This document shows, piece by piece, positions 1 to 7,488 of a stretch of DNA of 12,238 bases (the stretch's first letter is position 1; each line of letters opens with the position of its first letter). The notes beneath the pieces are model-generated. The model made no database searches, was not told the origin of the DNA, and was given only the letters and a program-made list of their open reading frames with translations. Origin of the DNA: Bacteroidales bacterium (GTDB taxonomy: Bacteria > Bacteroidota > Bacteroidia > Bacteroidales > UBA7960); contig PWND01000250.1 in the NCBI GenBank assembly GCA_003557965.1, positions 1 through 12,238 on the forward strand, given 5' to 3'. Both the position numbers and the translations under genes were made by a program.

Positions 1-1386
1 TGTTTTCTCTTCTCTTTGCTTTTCAATTACTAATGCCATTTTATGACATGCATCTCCTATTCTTTCAGCTTCACCACAAATAACTCTCATTCTTCTGAGC
101 TGCTCCGACACGTTAGTACTAACATGATGCCGCATAACATTAGCAAGAAATGAAGTAATTTCTACTTCAACCCTGTCTGTTATCTCTTCATACTTTTTAA
201 CTCGCTCAAGAGTATTTTGAAATTCTTTTTTGTTCTTTTCATTAACTAACCCGGGAATGAAGTTGAACATTTTATGAGTTAATTCGCAAAACTTCTTGGT
301 TTCTTTTCTTGCTTGTAAAGCTGAAACTTCAGCCATATTAAGAAAGCCGCTTTCAAAGTATTCAAGCTGCCTTTTTTCATCAGCTTTACCCCTGGATGGC
401 AAAATATGCTCTACAAACCATACCAGGTATTTAATAAATCCAACTAATAATAGTGTATTGGTAATGTTGAACGCGGTATGGAAAATTGCAAGGCCAAATG
501 GAACAATCTCCGGGTTTTCAAGTGGCGATTTAAGGCCAAAGTATATCATTGAGTTATCAATTAACCCAATGGATGTATTAAACAGCAAAAGCATCCATAT
601 AACACCAAATACATTGAAAAACAAGTGAGCCAATGCCGTTCTCTTTGCATGAATATTCCCCATCAGGGCAGCAATATTAGCTGTAATTGTTGTGCCGATA
701 TTCTCTCCTAAAACAATTGCTGCACCATGTTCAAATCCAATCCACCCATAATTACACATTACCAGGGTAAGTGCCATAGTAGCACTTGATGATTGGAGAA
801 TTATTGTAAGAAGAGTACCTATCCCAAGAAAAATCAAAATACTAAAAAACCCATAACCTGTAAGACTCTCCAAAAACGCGAATATTTCAGGGTTTGTATG
901 CAAATCAGGTACTGATTCCTTAAGAAATTCCAGGCCCATAAAAAGCAAAGCAAATCCTAACAATGCTTCTCCAAGAGAGTTCATCCTGTTTTTACCAAGT
1001 AAAAGCATTGGAAATGCAAGGCCAATAATAGGAATAGAAATGGCAGCAATATTTAACTTAAACCCTAAAAATGAAATTAGCCATGCTGTTGTTGTTGTAC
1101 CAATATTTGCTCCCATTATTACACCAACAGATTCTACCAGCGTAACAAGGCCAGCATTAACAAAGCTTACAAGCATAACAGTAGCAGCAGAAGACGACTG
1201 AACCAAAGATGTTATGGAAAATCCGGTAAAAATGCCAAGAAAACGGTTTGAAGTCATTGCGCTTAATATAGAGCGCATTTTATTACCGGCGAGCTTTTGG
1301 ATTCCCTCACTCATTGTTTTCATTCCAAACAAAAACAAACATAAGGCGCCTACCAGCGTTAAAATTTGGAATATACCAACACCCAT
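1..1386 (-). CDS. Na+/phosphate cotransporter with C-terminal PhoU-like domain (partial, 3' end missing)
   Basis: A sodium-dependent inorganic phosphate importer of the NptA/PNaS (Na/Pi cotransporter II-related) family, expected in the cytoplasmic membrane. The reading frame is open from an ATG at 1386 to the window edge, giving 462 residues without a stop. The two family repeats are clear: QSSSAAT at residues 63-69 with GANIGTT at 92-98, then QSSSAT at 198-203 with GENIGTT at 227-233. These sit among many hydrophobic segments up to about residue 325. From about residue 340 the protein becomes charged and helical, with PhoU-like signatures (KYEEITDR near 400, EAERIGDA at 439-446). Family members are usually about 550-600 residues, so perhaps 100 residues lie outside the window. 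It starts 37 bases after the exported EEP gene and has an A/T-rich leader with no Shine-Dalgarno sequence. Family assignment is firm; co-transcription with its neighbours is inferred from spacing. Confidence 0.92.
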   Translation of the reverse strand, partial: MGVGIFQILTLVGALCLFLFGMKTMSEGIQKLAGNKMRSILSAMTSNRFLGIFTGFSITSLVQSSSAATVMLVSFVNAGLVTLVESVGVIMGANIGTTTTAWLISFLGFKLNIAAISIPIIGLAFPMLLLGKNRMNSLGEALLGFALLFMGLEFLKESVPDLHTNPEIFAFLESLTGYGFFSILIFLGIGTLLTIILQSSSATMALTLVMCNYGWIGFEHGAAIVLGENIGTTITANIAALMGNIHAKRTALAHLFFNVFGVIWMLLLFNTSIGLIDNSMIYFGLKSPLENPEIVPFGLAIFHTAFNITNTLLLVGFIKYLVWFVEHILPSRGKADEKRQLEYFESGFLNMAEVSALQARKETKKFCELTHKMFNFIPGLVNEKNKKEFQNTLERVKKYEEITDRVEVEITSFLANVMRHHVSTNVSEQLRRMRVICGEAERIGDACHKMALVIEKQREEKT

Positions 1387-1423
1387 TTATATATAAATTA
1401 AATGTTAATACCCGATATTAAAA

Positions 1424-2701
1424 TCATATCTTTAAAAACTTATATGTCTTTCTGCTTTTCCCTTCTTCTAATACCAGGAAATACAACCCCGGAGCAAAAC
1501 CACATAAATTAATAATTTGCGGAGAGCCTGATAAATTAGTAGTTTTCAGCTCATTCCCCAATATGTCAACAATTCTTATTTTTGAATTTAACAAAAGCTC
1601 GAAATTATAAAATATTTCCAAATACTCTTTAGCAATATTGTTAAAATATAAATAATTAATTGTTTCAATGTTGTTACAATTATCACTGGATAAGTTTTCT
1701 GTAACTTCCAGCTCAAGTATTACAGGCAAGTGGTCTGAAAAATTATACATTGCACTTATAATTTCAGGCGGTTGGCTAAAATTTGGCGGATCTACCAAAG
1801 ACTGATTAAACCTTAAACCATCCTGCCCCACAGCCATATAGCTATCCTCAACATACTTCAAGCCACTGTACCCGGTGAGCATGTCATTAGAAACCAAAAT
1901 AAAATCATACCTGTCATCCATGCCCCCGGTAACAAAACAAGGGTGGTAACCAGTTCTCGTGCTTTGTGTATGATGCATAGCCATATCCGGATTGTTCCAC
2001 CATTGTCCCGGCTTATCAATAGGGTCATTAAACCTGATATCAGGATTTTCAGGGTAATCTATCATAAGCTGGTATGATTCCTCAAAAGAGCTGTTAACAT
2101 TAAAATCACCCATAAACATAACGTTTCCTTCGTAATTGAAGTGATCAAGATACGCCATTACGTTATTTACCATAACCCTTCTAAGCTCCTGGTCACTGCT
2201 TGAGCTCCCAGCCTTAAGATGTGCCACCACACATACTACAAAAGTTGTATCTTGTGTATATTCCAAATCCTCCGACTTATAGTAAAGCTTATAAAGATTT
2301 ATATCACGAATAACATTGCTGGGAACAGCCTGAGAAACCATGCCGAATTTGTTTTTATTGAAATACAGCATGTTAACAAGGCTTGAATTGGCTGTATTAG
2401 TATATCCGGCTCGTTCGTAGAAATCAATATCCCCGACATTTAAAGCATTCTCTAAAAGATGGTCTGCTGTTTCCTCATATTTACCCAACTCATTAACCGT
2501 AAATATATCAGGCCTGAAATGGTTAATTATGGTGTGTAAGTATTCAGCTTTATCCTCAACATTATTGTTGTCTGGTGTGCAAAAGCTGGTATAATATCCG
2601 TAAAACAAAAGATTATAATTCATAACCAAAATTGTTTCTTTTGCAACAGCAGTAACAAAAAATGCAGATAACAGTACAGTAAGAAAAAGCTTTTTATGCA
2701 T
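1424..2701 (-). CDS. Exported endonuclease/exonuclease/phosphatase (EEP, DNase I-like) family protein with probable T9SS sorting domain
   Basis: A 425-residue predicted metal-dependent phosphoesterase of the DNase I-like fold. Residues 1-20 form a signal peptide (two lysines, a hydrophobic stretch, then TAVA before the likely cleavage at 20/21). Expected active-site elements appear in order: MNYN at 27-30, NE with Glu71, AHLK with His161, GDFN with Asp199 and Asn201, a YDFIL segment with Asp266, and SDH with Asp323-His324. Residues about 350-425 resemble a type IX secretion C-terminal domain: a strand-rich segment with IRIVDILGNEL, a GLYFLVLEEG turn and a Lys-rich end (TYKFLKI). The usual YPNP-type opening is altered to YFNN. 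The protein is therefore probably exported to the cell surface or medium. The substrate (DNA, RNA, phospholipid or a sugar phosphate) cannot be read from the sequence. It begins 19 bases after the eno stop codon, and the Na/Pi transporter follows 37 bases later. Confidence 0.85.
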   Translation of the reverse strand: MHKKLFLTVLLSAFFVTAVAKETILVMNYNLLFYGYYTSFCTPDNNNVEDKAEYLHTIINHFRPDIFTVNELGKYEETADHLLENALNVGDIDFYERAGYTNTANSSLVNMLYFNKNKFGMVSQAVPSNVIRDINLYKLYYKSEDLEYTQDTTFVVCVVAHLKAGSSSSDQELRRVMVNNVMAYLDHFNYEGNVMFMGDFNVNSSFEESYQLMIDYPENPDIRFNDPIDKPGQWWNNPDMAMHHTQSTRTGYHPCFVTGGMDDRYDFILVSNDMLTGYSGLKYVEDSYMAVGQDGLRFNQSLVDPPNFSQPPEIISAMYNFSDHLPVILELEVTENLSSDNCNNIETINYLYFNNIAKEYLEIFYNFELLLNSKIRIVDILGNELKTTNLSGSPQIINLCGFAPGLYFLVLEEGKSRKTYKFLKI

Positions 2702-2720
2702 TTACATATTTATTATTTAA

Positions 2721-4010
2721 CTACTTAACAAATTTGAAGTTTTTTCCGGGAAAAACAGCAGCTTCGCCCAGCATTTCTTCTATCCTGATAAGTTGATTGT
2801 ATTTAGCAATTCTTTCTGACCTGCATGCAGAACCTGTTTTTATTTGTCCTGTATTCAAAGCAACAGCAAGGTCGGCAATTGTAGTATCTTCTGTTTCGCC
2901 TGACCTGTGGCTAATAACATTAGTATAGGAGTTTTTATTTGCAAGATTAACAGTGTCAATAGTTTCAGTAAGAGTACCTATTTGGTTAACCTTAATAAGA
3001 ATAGAGTTTGCGACATTCATATTTATACCCTTCTGCAACCTATCTACATTAGTTACAAACAGGTCGTCTCCTACAATTTGAATTTTATCACCCATTTTTT
3101 CTGTCATAATTTTCCATCCTTCCCAGTCATCTTCAGCCATACCGTCTTCAATAGAAATGATTGGATACTTTTCTACCCACTCATTCCAAAAATCAACCAT
3201 TTCAGAAGGCTTAAGTTTATCACCAGTGGATTTGTGTAAATGATAAACATTTTCTTCTTCTAAATAGTATTCACTGGCTGCAGGGTCAAGAGCAATAAAC
3301 ACATCTTCACCGGGCTTGTATTTAGCATTTTCAATAGCTTGCAAAATCACTTGGATAGCTTCTTCATTAGCTTTCAGGTTTGGGGCAAAGCCTCCTTCAT
3401 CACCAACATTTGTAGAGTATCCGCTCTTTTTTAGAACAGCTTTTAAATGATGGAAAATTTCTGTACCCATCTGAATAGCGTGGCTAAACGATTTTGCGCC
3501 AACAGGCATAACCATAAATTCCTGGAAATCTACACTGTTATCAGCATGAGAACCTCCATTTAAAATATTCATCATTGGAATAGGCAGAGTGCAGGCATTT
3601 ACACCACCAATATACCTAAACAAAGGCTGTCCGGTTTCCTGAGCAGCAGCCGAAGCTGCGGCAAGAGAAACACCCAGTATTGCATTTGCACCCAAATTCG
3701 ACTTATTTGGAGTACCATCAAGCTCAAGCATAGTTTTATCAAGCAAAGCCTGATTGGTAACATAAAAGCCCTGCAGCTCATCATTTAGTACATTATTTAC
3801 ATTACTAATTGCTTTAAGTACACCTTTGCCAAGATACCTTTCTTTATCGTCGTCGCGCAGCTCAACAGCTTCATGCACACCGGTAGAAGCGCCGGAAGGT
3901 ACGGCAGCTCTTCCTAAAATTCCATTTTCTGTAATTACATCAACTTCTATTGTAGGATTTCCTCTTGAATCAAGGATTTGTCTTGCAAAAACATTTATAA
4001 TCTGGCTCAT
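2721..4010 (-). CDS. eno: Enolase (phosphopyruvate hydratase)
   Basis: Interconverts 2-phosphoglycerate and phosphoenolpyruvate in glycolysis/gluconeogenesis, in the cytoplasm, using Mg2+. The protein is full length (429 residues, standard for bacterial enolase) and starts MSQIINVFARQILDSRGNPT, the canonical opening. Catalytic landmarks are all present: GDEGG with the proton-donor Glu205, metal ligands Asp242 (ALDPA), Glu288 (SIEDG) and Asp315 (GDDLF), the base Lys340 (ILIKVNQ), and the substrate-binding SHRSGETED segment at 367-375. Near the C-terminus GSAC replaces the more common GSxS just before the conserved arginine (Cys396), a minor change. It lies after the rplQ terminator, so it probably has its own promoter in 4011-4064. 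I see no clear Bacteroidota TAnnTTTG box there. Enolase downstream of the rplQ end of this cluster is, as I recall, seen in other Bacteroidota. Confidence 0.98.
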   Translation of the reverse strand: MSQIINVFARQILDSRGNPTIEVDVITENGILGRAAVPSGASTGVHEAVELRDDDKERYLGKGVLKAISNVNNVLNDELQGFYVTNQALLDKTMLELDGTPNKSNLGANAILGVSLAAASAAAQETGQPLFRYIGGVNACTLPIPMMNILNGGSHADNSVDFQEFMVMPVGAKSFSHAIQMGTEIFHHLKAVLKKSGYSTNVGDEGGFAPNLKANEEAIQVILQAIENAKYKPGEDVFIALDPAASEYYLEEENVYHLHKSTGDKLKPSEMVDFWNEWVEKYPIISIEDGMAEDDWEGWKIMTEKMGDKIQIVGDDLFVTNVDRLQKGINMNVANSILIKVNQIGTLTETIDTVNLANKNSYTNVISHRSGETEDTTIADLAVALNTGQIKTGSACRSERIAKYNQLIRIEEMLGEAAVFPGKNFKFVK

Positions 4011-4064
4011 AATTATGAATTTAATATGTTAATACTTTTTTTATTATTCAATAAAGATAAAAAT

Positions 4065-4098
4065 AAAAAGGATAAAGTTATATGACTCTATCCTTTTT
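4065..4098 (-). terminator. Rho-independent terminator after rplQ
   Basis: A perfect 10-bp stem pairs AAAAAGGATA (4065-4074) with TATCCTTTTT (4089-4098). One mismatch and three further pairs lead to a six-base loop. Read on the minus strand, the stem is followed by a T-rich run (TTTTTATTTTTATC). It begins 24 bases beyond the rplQ stop codon and lies upstream of eno, so it most likely ends the long ribosomal transcript and separates it from the eno group. The stem is A/T-heavy, with only two G-C pairs in the outer ten, so some read-through is possible. Confidence 0.75.
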
Positions 4099-4122
4099 AG
4101 TAAATTTTATAAAAGTTGTATA

Positions 4123-4947
4123 TTATTCTTCTTTTTTGTCTTTGTCAGCACTGTCTTCTTTATCTTCTTTTTTATCAGTCTTTTCAGTATCTTCCGCCTT
4201 TCTTTCTTCTTCTTTCTTTGCAGCCGGCTCTTCTTTCTTAGTTTCAGCTTTTTCTTCTTTAGCTTCTTCTTTTACTTCAGATGGCTTTTCAGCAGCGACT
4301 TCTTTGGTTTCTTCTTTTTTGTCTTCAGCGGCAGGTTCCTTAGCTTCTTCTTTCTTGTCTTCAGCAACAGGCTCCTTCACTTCTTCTTTTTTATCTTCAG
4401 CAACAGGTTCTTTTACTTCTTCTTTTTTGTCTTCCGCTTTTTCAACAGTATCTTCGGCTACTTCCTGTTGAGTAGTTTGCGAAGTGCTTGTTGCAGTTGC
4501 GGCCTGTTCGTCATCTGTTTTCTTTTTACCTCTTCTGCCTCGCCTTGTTCTCTTTTGTTGAGTTTCTTCTTCAGTCCTCAGCATATTAGCATTGTAGTCA
4601 ACCAGCTCAATAAAACACATCTCTGCACCGTCGCCTTTACGGAATCCTGTTTTTAATATTCTTGTATAGCCTCCGGGCCTTTCAGCAATTTTTTGAGCCA
4701 CTTCTCTAAACAATTCACTAACAGCATATTTATTTTTTAAGTAGCTAAAAACAACTCTTCTTGAGTGAGTTGAGTCATTTTTTGACTTAGTAATCAAAGG
4801 CTCAACATAAGTTCTTAATGCTTTAGCTTTAGCTACTGTTGTATTTATTCTCTTATGCATAATTAATGCACTGGCAAGATTTGCCATTGTAGCTTTTCTG
4901 TGTGCTGCTTTTCTACCTAGTTGATTAATTTTATTTCTATGTCTCAT
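4123..4947 (-). CDS. rplQ: 50S ribosomal protein L17 (bL17) with long charged repetitive C-terminal extension
   Basis: A large-subunit ribosomal protein located near the polypeptide exit tunnel. Residues 1-118 are a complete L17 domain: MRHRNKINQLGRKAAHRKAT opening, then GGYTRILKTGFRKGD and the AEMCFIELVDY ending. The usual bacterial length is about 115-130 residues (E. coli 127); this one has 274. The extension begins with a basic patch (KRTRRGRRGKKK, 132-143). A Thr/Ser/Gln-rich linker follows (about 148-161), then four 12-residue repeats (171-218), then an irregular Glu/Lys/Asp run to the end. Residues 145-274 carry a net charge of about -21 by my count and contain no aromatic residues, so the tail is probably disordered. 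It starts 4 bases after the rpoA stop codon. A hairpin terminator follows its stop. L17 assignment is certain; the role of the tail is unknown. Confidence 0.96.
   Translation of the reverse strand: MRHRNKINQLGRKAAHRKATMANLASALIMHKRINTTVAKAKALRTYVEPLITKSKNDSTHSRRVVFSYLKNKYAVSELFREVAQKIAERPGGYTRILKTGFRKGDGAEMCFIELVDYNANMLRTEEETQQKRTRRGRRGKKKTDDEQAATATSTSQTTQQEVAEDTVEKAEDKKEEVKEPVAEDKKEEVKEPVAEDKKEEAKEPAAEDKKEETKEVAAEKPSEVKEEAKEEKAETKKEEPAAKKEEERKAEDTEKTDKKEDKEDSADKDKKEE
4294..4437 (-). repeat. Four in-frame 36-bp tandem repeats in the L17 tail
   Basis: Four contiguous 36-base units encode AEDKKEEVKEPV (twice), AEDKKEEAKEPA and AEDKKEETKEVA, residues 171-218 of L17. The first two units are identical in protein but differ at five third-codon positions, all synonymous. 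This suggests an old duplication kept at the protein level rather than a fresh slippage product. Confidence 0.9.
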
Positions 4948-4951
4948 TTCA

Positions 4952-5944
4952 CTATTCCTTATCTAATTTGTATTTTGATAGATTCATTCCAAAAGAAAGA
5001 TTTTTAGACTTAATAAGTTCTTCCAGCTCAGTAAGAGATTTCTTTCCAAAATTTCTAAACTTAAGAAGATCATGCTTGTTAAGAACCACCAGGTCAGCTA
5101 ATGTTTCAACATCTGCTGCTTTTAAGCAATTAAGTGCTCTCACTGATAAGTCTAAGTCAACCAACTTTGTCTTCAATAATTGCCTCATGTGTAGAGAAGT
5201 TTCATCAAATTCTTCGCTGGCCGATTTTTCTTCAGTATCAAGTGTTATTTTCTCATCAGAAAATAGCATAAAGTGATGGATTAAAATTTTAGCTGCTTCT
5301 TTAAGGGCGTCTTTAGGGTTAATAGATCCATCAGTTTCAATATTCATTATAAGTTTTTCGTAGTCAGTTTTTTGTTCTACACGATAATTTTCTATCAGGT
5401 AATTAACGTTTTTTATCGGTGTAAAAATAGAGTCAACTGCAATTTGTCCAATTACCGGGTTAAGACCTTTGTTGTCTTCTGCTGCAACATAACCCCTGCC
5501 ATGGTCAATAGAAATTTCCATAGTAAGAGTAACTGAAGGTTCCATATTGCAGATAACTACGTCAGGATTAAGTACTTGAAAACTTGACAAGTAATTGTTA
5601 AGGTCACCTGCCTTAAATGTATCTTGTCCTGAAATACTAACAGTAATTTTCTCACTGTTTTCTTCTTCTATTTGTTGCTTAAACCTGATTTTTTTTATAT
5701 TCAGAACAATCTCTGTCACATCTTCCACAACACCTTTAATAGTAGAAAATTCGTGTTCTACTCCTTCTATTCTTATAGAAGTTATTGCAAAGCCTTCCAG
5801 TGAAGAGAGTAATATTCTTCTTAAAGCGTTTCCTATAGTCATGCCATATCCTGGTTCCAGAGGCCTGAATTCGAATTTTCCAATTCTATCATCTGATTCC
5901 AGCATGATAACTTTATCTGGTTTTTGAAATGCTAATATTGCCAT
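4952..5944 (-). CDS. rpoA: DNA-directed RNA polymerase subunit alpha
   Basis: The alpha subunit dimerises to nucleate assembly of RNA polymerase, and its C-terminal domain contacts promoters and activators. The length is 330 residues, standard. The N-terminal domain (about 1-233) shows the dimerisation/assembly core, with RIGKFEFRPLEPGYG at 20-34, TIGNALRRILLSSLEG at 36-51 and the DHGRGY turn at 147-152. A short acidic/Ser-rich linker (about 234-256) leads to the C-terminal helix-hairpin-helix domain (about 257-320), with LDLSVRALNCLKAADVETLADL and FRNFGKKSLTELEE. The start ATG at 5944 gives the typical MAILAFQKPDKV opening. It lies 52 bases after rpsD and is followed by rplQ after 4 bases, as in other bacterial alpha operons. 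Confidence 0.98.
   Translation of the reverse strand: MAILAFQKPDKVIMLESDDRIGKFEFRPLEPGYGMTIGNALRRILLSSLEGFAITSIRIEGVEHEFSTIKGVVEDVTEIVLNIKKIRFKQQIEEENSEKITVSISGQDTFKAGDLNNYLSSFQVLNPDVVICNMEPSVTLTMEISIDHGRGYVAAEDNKGLNPVIGQIAVDSIFTPIKNVNYLIENYRVEQKTDYEKLIMNIETDGSINPKDALKEAAKILIHHFMLFSDEKITLDTEEKSASEEFDETSLHMRQLLKTKLVDLDLSVRALNCLKAADVETLADLVVLNKHDLLKFRNFGKKSLTELEELIKSKNLSFGMNLSKYKLDKE
4956..4960 (-). promoter_or_regulatory. Possible Shine-Dalgarno of rplQ
   Basis: AAGGA on the minus strand lies 8 bases before the rplQ ATG, inside the last codons of rpoA (Lys-Glu). The spacing is suitable, but the same bases encode rpoA residues, so the match may be chance. Most other starts in the window have no such motif. 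Confidence 0.3.
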
Positions 5945-5996
5945 TTAATTATGCTTTTGTGTTTTATATATATAGCCAATTATGATTAATACACTA

Positions 5997-6599
5997 TTAC
6001 TTAGAGTACAACTCAACAATAAGTTGTTCTTTAATATTTTCAGGGATAATGTCTCTTTCGGGATAATTCATAAATTTCCCGGTAAGTTTATCTTCATCCC
6101 ATTCAATCCAGGAGTAGTTAGCTGTATTACTTACAGATTCAGTAATAACTTCGAGGCTTTTTGATTTTTCTCTAACACCAACAAGGTCTCCGGGTTTTAC
6201 GGAGTAAGATGGAATATTAACTATGTTACCATTAACAGTTATATGTTTATGGCTAACCAATTGCCTTGCAGCTCTTCTGCTGGGTGCAATCCCCATTCTG
6301 TAAACAACATTATCCAAACGAGCTTCCAGCAATTGAAGAAGAATTTCACCGGTAATCCCTTTTTTTTGTGATGCTTTTTTAAACAAGTTAGAGAATTGTC
6401 TTTCAAGAACGCCATATGTATATTTAGCTTTTTGTTTTTCAAGCAACTGGGTTCCATACTCCGACATTTTCCTTCTTCTTTTATTCGCCCCATGCATTCC
6501 AGGTGGGTACTTCTTCTTTTCAAAAGCTTTATCAGCGCCAAAAATTGGTTCGCCAAATTTTCTCGATATTTTTGTTTTCGGACCTGTATAACGTGCCAT
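5997..6599 (-). CDS. rpsD: 30S ribosomal protein S4 (uS4), zinc-free form
   Basis: A primary 16S rRNA-binding protein that nucleates 30S assembly. The length is 200 residues, close to the usual 200-208. The N-terminal region (MARYTGPKTKISRKFGEP, then YPPGMHG at 31-37) has no cysteine cluster, so this is the C-minus form that binds no zinc. The S4 RNA-binding domain spans about 92-155, with LEARLDNVVYRMGIAPSRRA and the KHITVNG turn. It sits 34 bases after rpsK and 52 bases before rpoA, the standard rpsM-rpsK-rpsD-rpoA order. The start at 6599 follows an A-rich leader with no Shine-Dalgarno. In E. coli S4 represses translation of its own operon; I see no equivalent mRNA structure here. Confidence 0.98.
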   Translation of the reverse strand: MARYTGPKTKISRKFGEPIFGADKAFEKKKYPPGMHGANKRRRKMSEYGTQLLEKQKAKYTYGVLERQFSNLFKKASQKKGITGEILLQLLEARLDNVVYRMGIAPSRRAARQLVSHKHITVNGNIVNIPSYSVKPGDLVGVREKSKSLEVITESVSNTANYSWIEWDEDKLTGKFMNYPERDIIPENIKEQLIVELYSK

Positions 6600-6633
6600 A
6601 TTGTTTTTTTTATTCTAAATAATTGTTATAAAA

Positions 6634-7032
6634 TTATACTCTTCTTCTTTTGGGAGGCCTGCATCCATTATGAGGTAATGGTGTTACATCAACAATTTCA
6701 GTAACTTCTATGCCTGATGAGTGCAGAGTTCTGATTGCAGCTTCCCTGCCGGAACCCGGCCCCTTAACGAAAACCTTTACTTTCCTTAAACCAAGGTCGT
6801 AAGCAATTTTTGCAGCATCAGCAGCAGCCATCTGGCTGGCATAAGGAGTGTTCTTTTTTGAACCCCTAAAACCCATCTTTCCTGCAGAAGCCCATGAAAT
6901 AACTTCTCCATTATTGTTTGTAAGAGTAATTATGATGTTATTGAATGAGGCTGCAATATGACCTTGGCCAACAGCATCAACTTTTACTACTCTTTTTTTC
7001 GAACTTCTAGTTCCTTTAACTTGTTTTGCCAT
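6634..7032 (-). CDS. rpsK: 30S ribosomal protein S11 (uS11)
   Basis: A platform protein of the small subunit, near the mRNA exit channel and bound to 16S rRNA. The length is 132 residues (typical about 129). Diagnostic segments are present: GQGHIAASFNNIIITLT in the core, ISWASAGKMGFRGSKKNTP around 45-63, VKGPGSGREAAIRTL at 89-103, and the conserved end HNGCRPPKRRRV. The first 15 residues are basic and variable, as is usual. It lies 50 bases after rpsM and 34 bases before rpsD, with an A/T-rich leader and no Shine-Dalgarno. Confidence 0.98.
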   Translation of the reverse strand: MAKQVKGTRSSKKRVVKVDAVGQGHIAASFNNIIITLTNNNGEVISWASAGKMGFRGSKKNTPYASQMAAADAAKIAYDLGLRKVKVFVKGPGSGREAAIRTLHSSGIEVTEIVDVTPLPHNGCRPPKRRRV

Positions 7033-7082
7033 ATTTTTGATTACATTTATTATTATAAATCAGCAAAAATTCAATATCTGAC

Positions 7083-7460
7083 TTATTTAATAGCTTTTTT
7101 CTTGTTAGCAACTGTTTTCTTTTTACCTTTTTTGGTACGCGCATTATTTTTTGTTTTTTGGCCTCTTAAAGGTAATCCAAGCCTATGGCGGATTCCCCTG
7201 TAACATCCAATGTCCATTAAGCGCTTGATATTCATCTGAGTTTCAGAACGCAGTGTTCCTTCTACCCTGAAATTTTCACTTATGATATTTCTAACAGCAG
7301 TTATTTCCTCATCATTCCAATTCTCAACTTTTTTATTAACATCAACTCCTGCTTTCTCAAGTATTGCTTTAGCATTACTTCTTCCAATACCATAAATATA
7401 AGTAAGGCCTACTTCGCCTCTTTTGTTTTTAGGAATATCTACTCCAGCTATACGTGCCAT
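7083..7460 (-). CDS. rpsM: 30S ribosomal protein S13 (uS13)
   Basis: A head protein of the small subunit that contacts 16S rRNA, the P-site tRNA and inter-subunit bridges. The length is 125 residues, typical. It starts MARIAGVDIPKNKRGEVGLT. The helix-two-turn-helix region spans about 14-60 (TYIYGIGRSNAKAIL). The family signature CYRGIRHRLGLPLRGQ lies at 86-101, followed by TKNNART. The C-terminal tail from about 109 is lysine-rich, as expected for the segment that reaches the tRNA. It is 28 bases after rpmJ, with no Shine-Dalgarno in the A/T-rich leader. Confidence 0.98.
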   Translation of the reverse strand: MARIAGVDIPKNKRGEVGLTYIYGIGRSNAKAILEKAGVDVNKKVENWNDEEITAVRNIISENFRVEGTLRSETQMNIKRLMDIGCYRGIRHRLGLPLRGQKTKNNARTKKGKKKTVANKKKAIK

Positions 7461-7488
7461 AATATTTTACCGTATTTAAATTATTTAA

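Noticed and set aside
4011..4064. Promoter for eno
   Set aside because: One is expected after the terminator, but I see no TAnnTTTG box and only a poor TTGAAT/CATATT pair in very A/T-rich sequence.
4294..4437. CRISPR-like array from regular 36-base spacing
   Set aside because: Units are contiguous with no spacers, stay in frame with L17 and encode a peptide repeat.
4082..4471. Plus-strand frame of 129 residues, very rich in Ser
   Set aside because: Antisense shadow of the L17 Glu/Lys tail; its Ser/Phe repeats mirror the same 36-base units.
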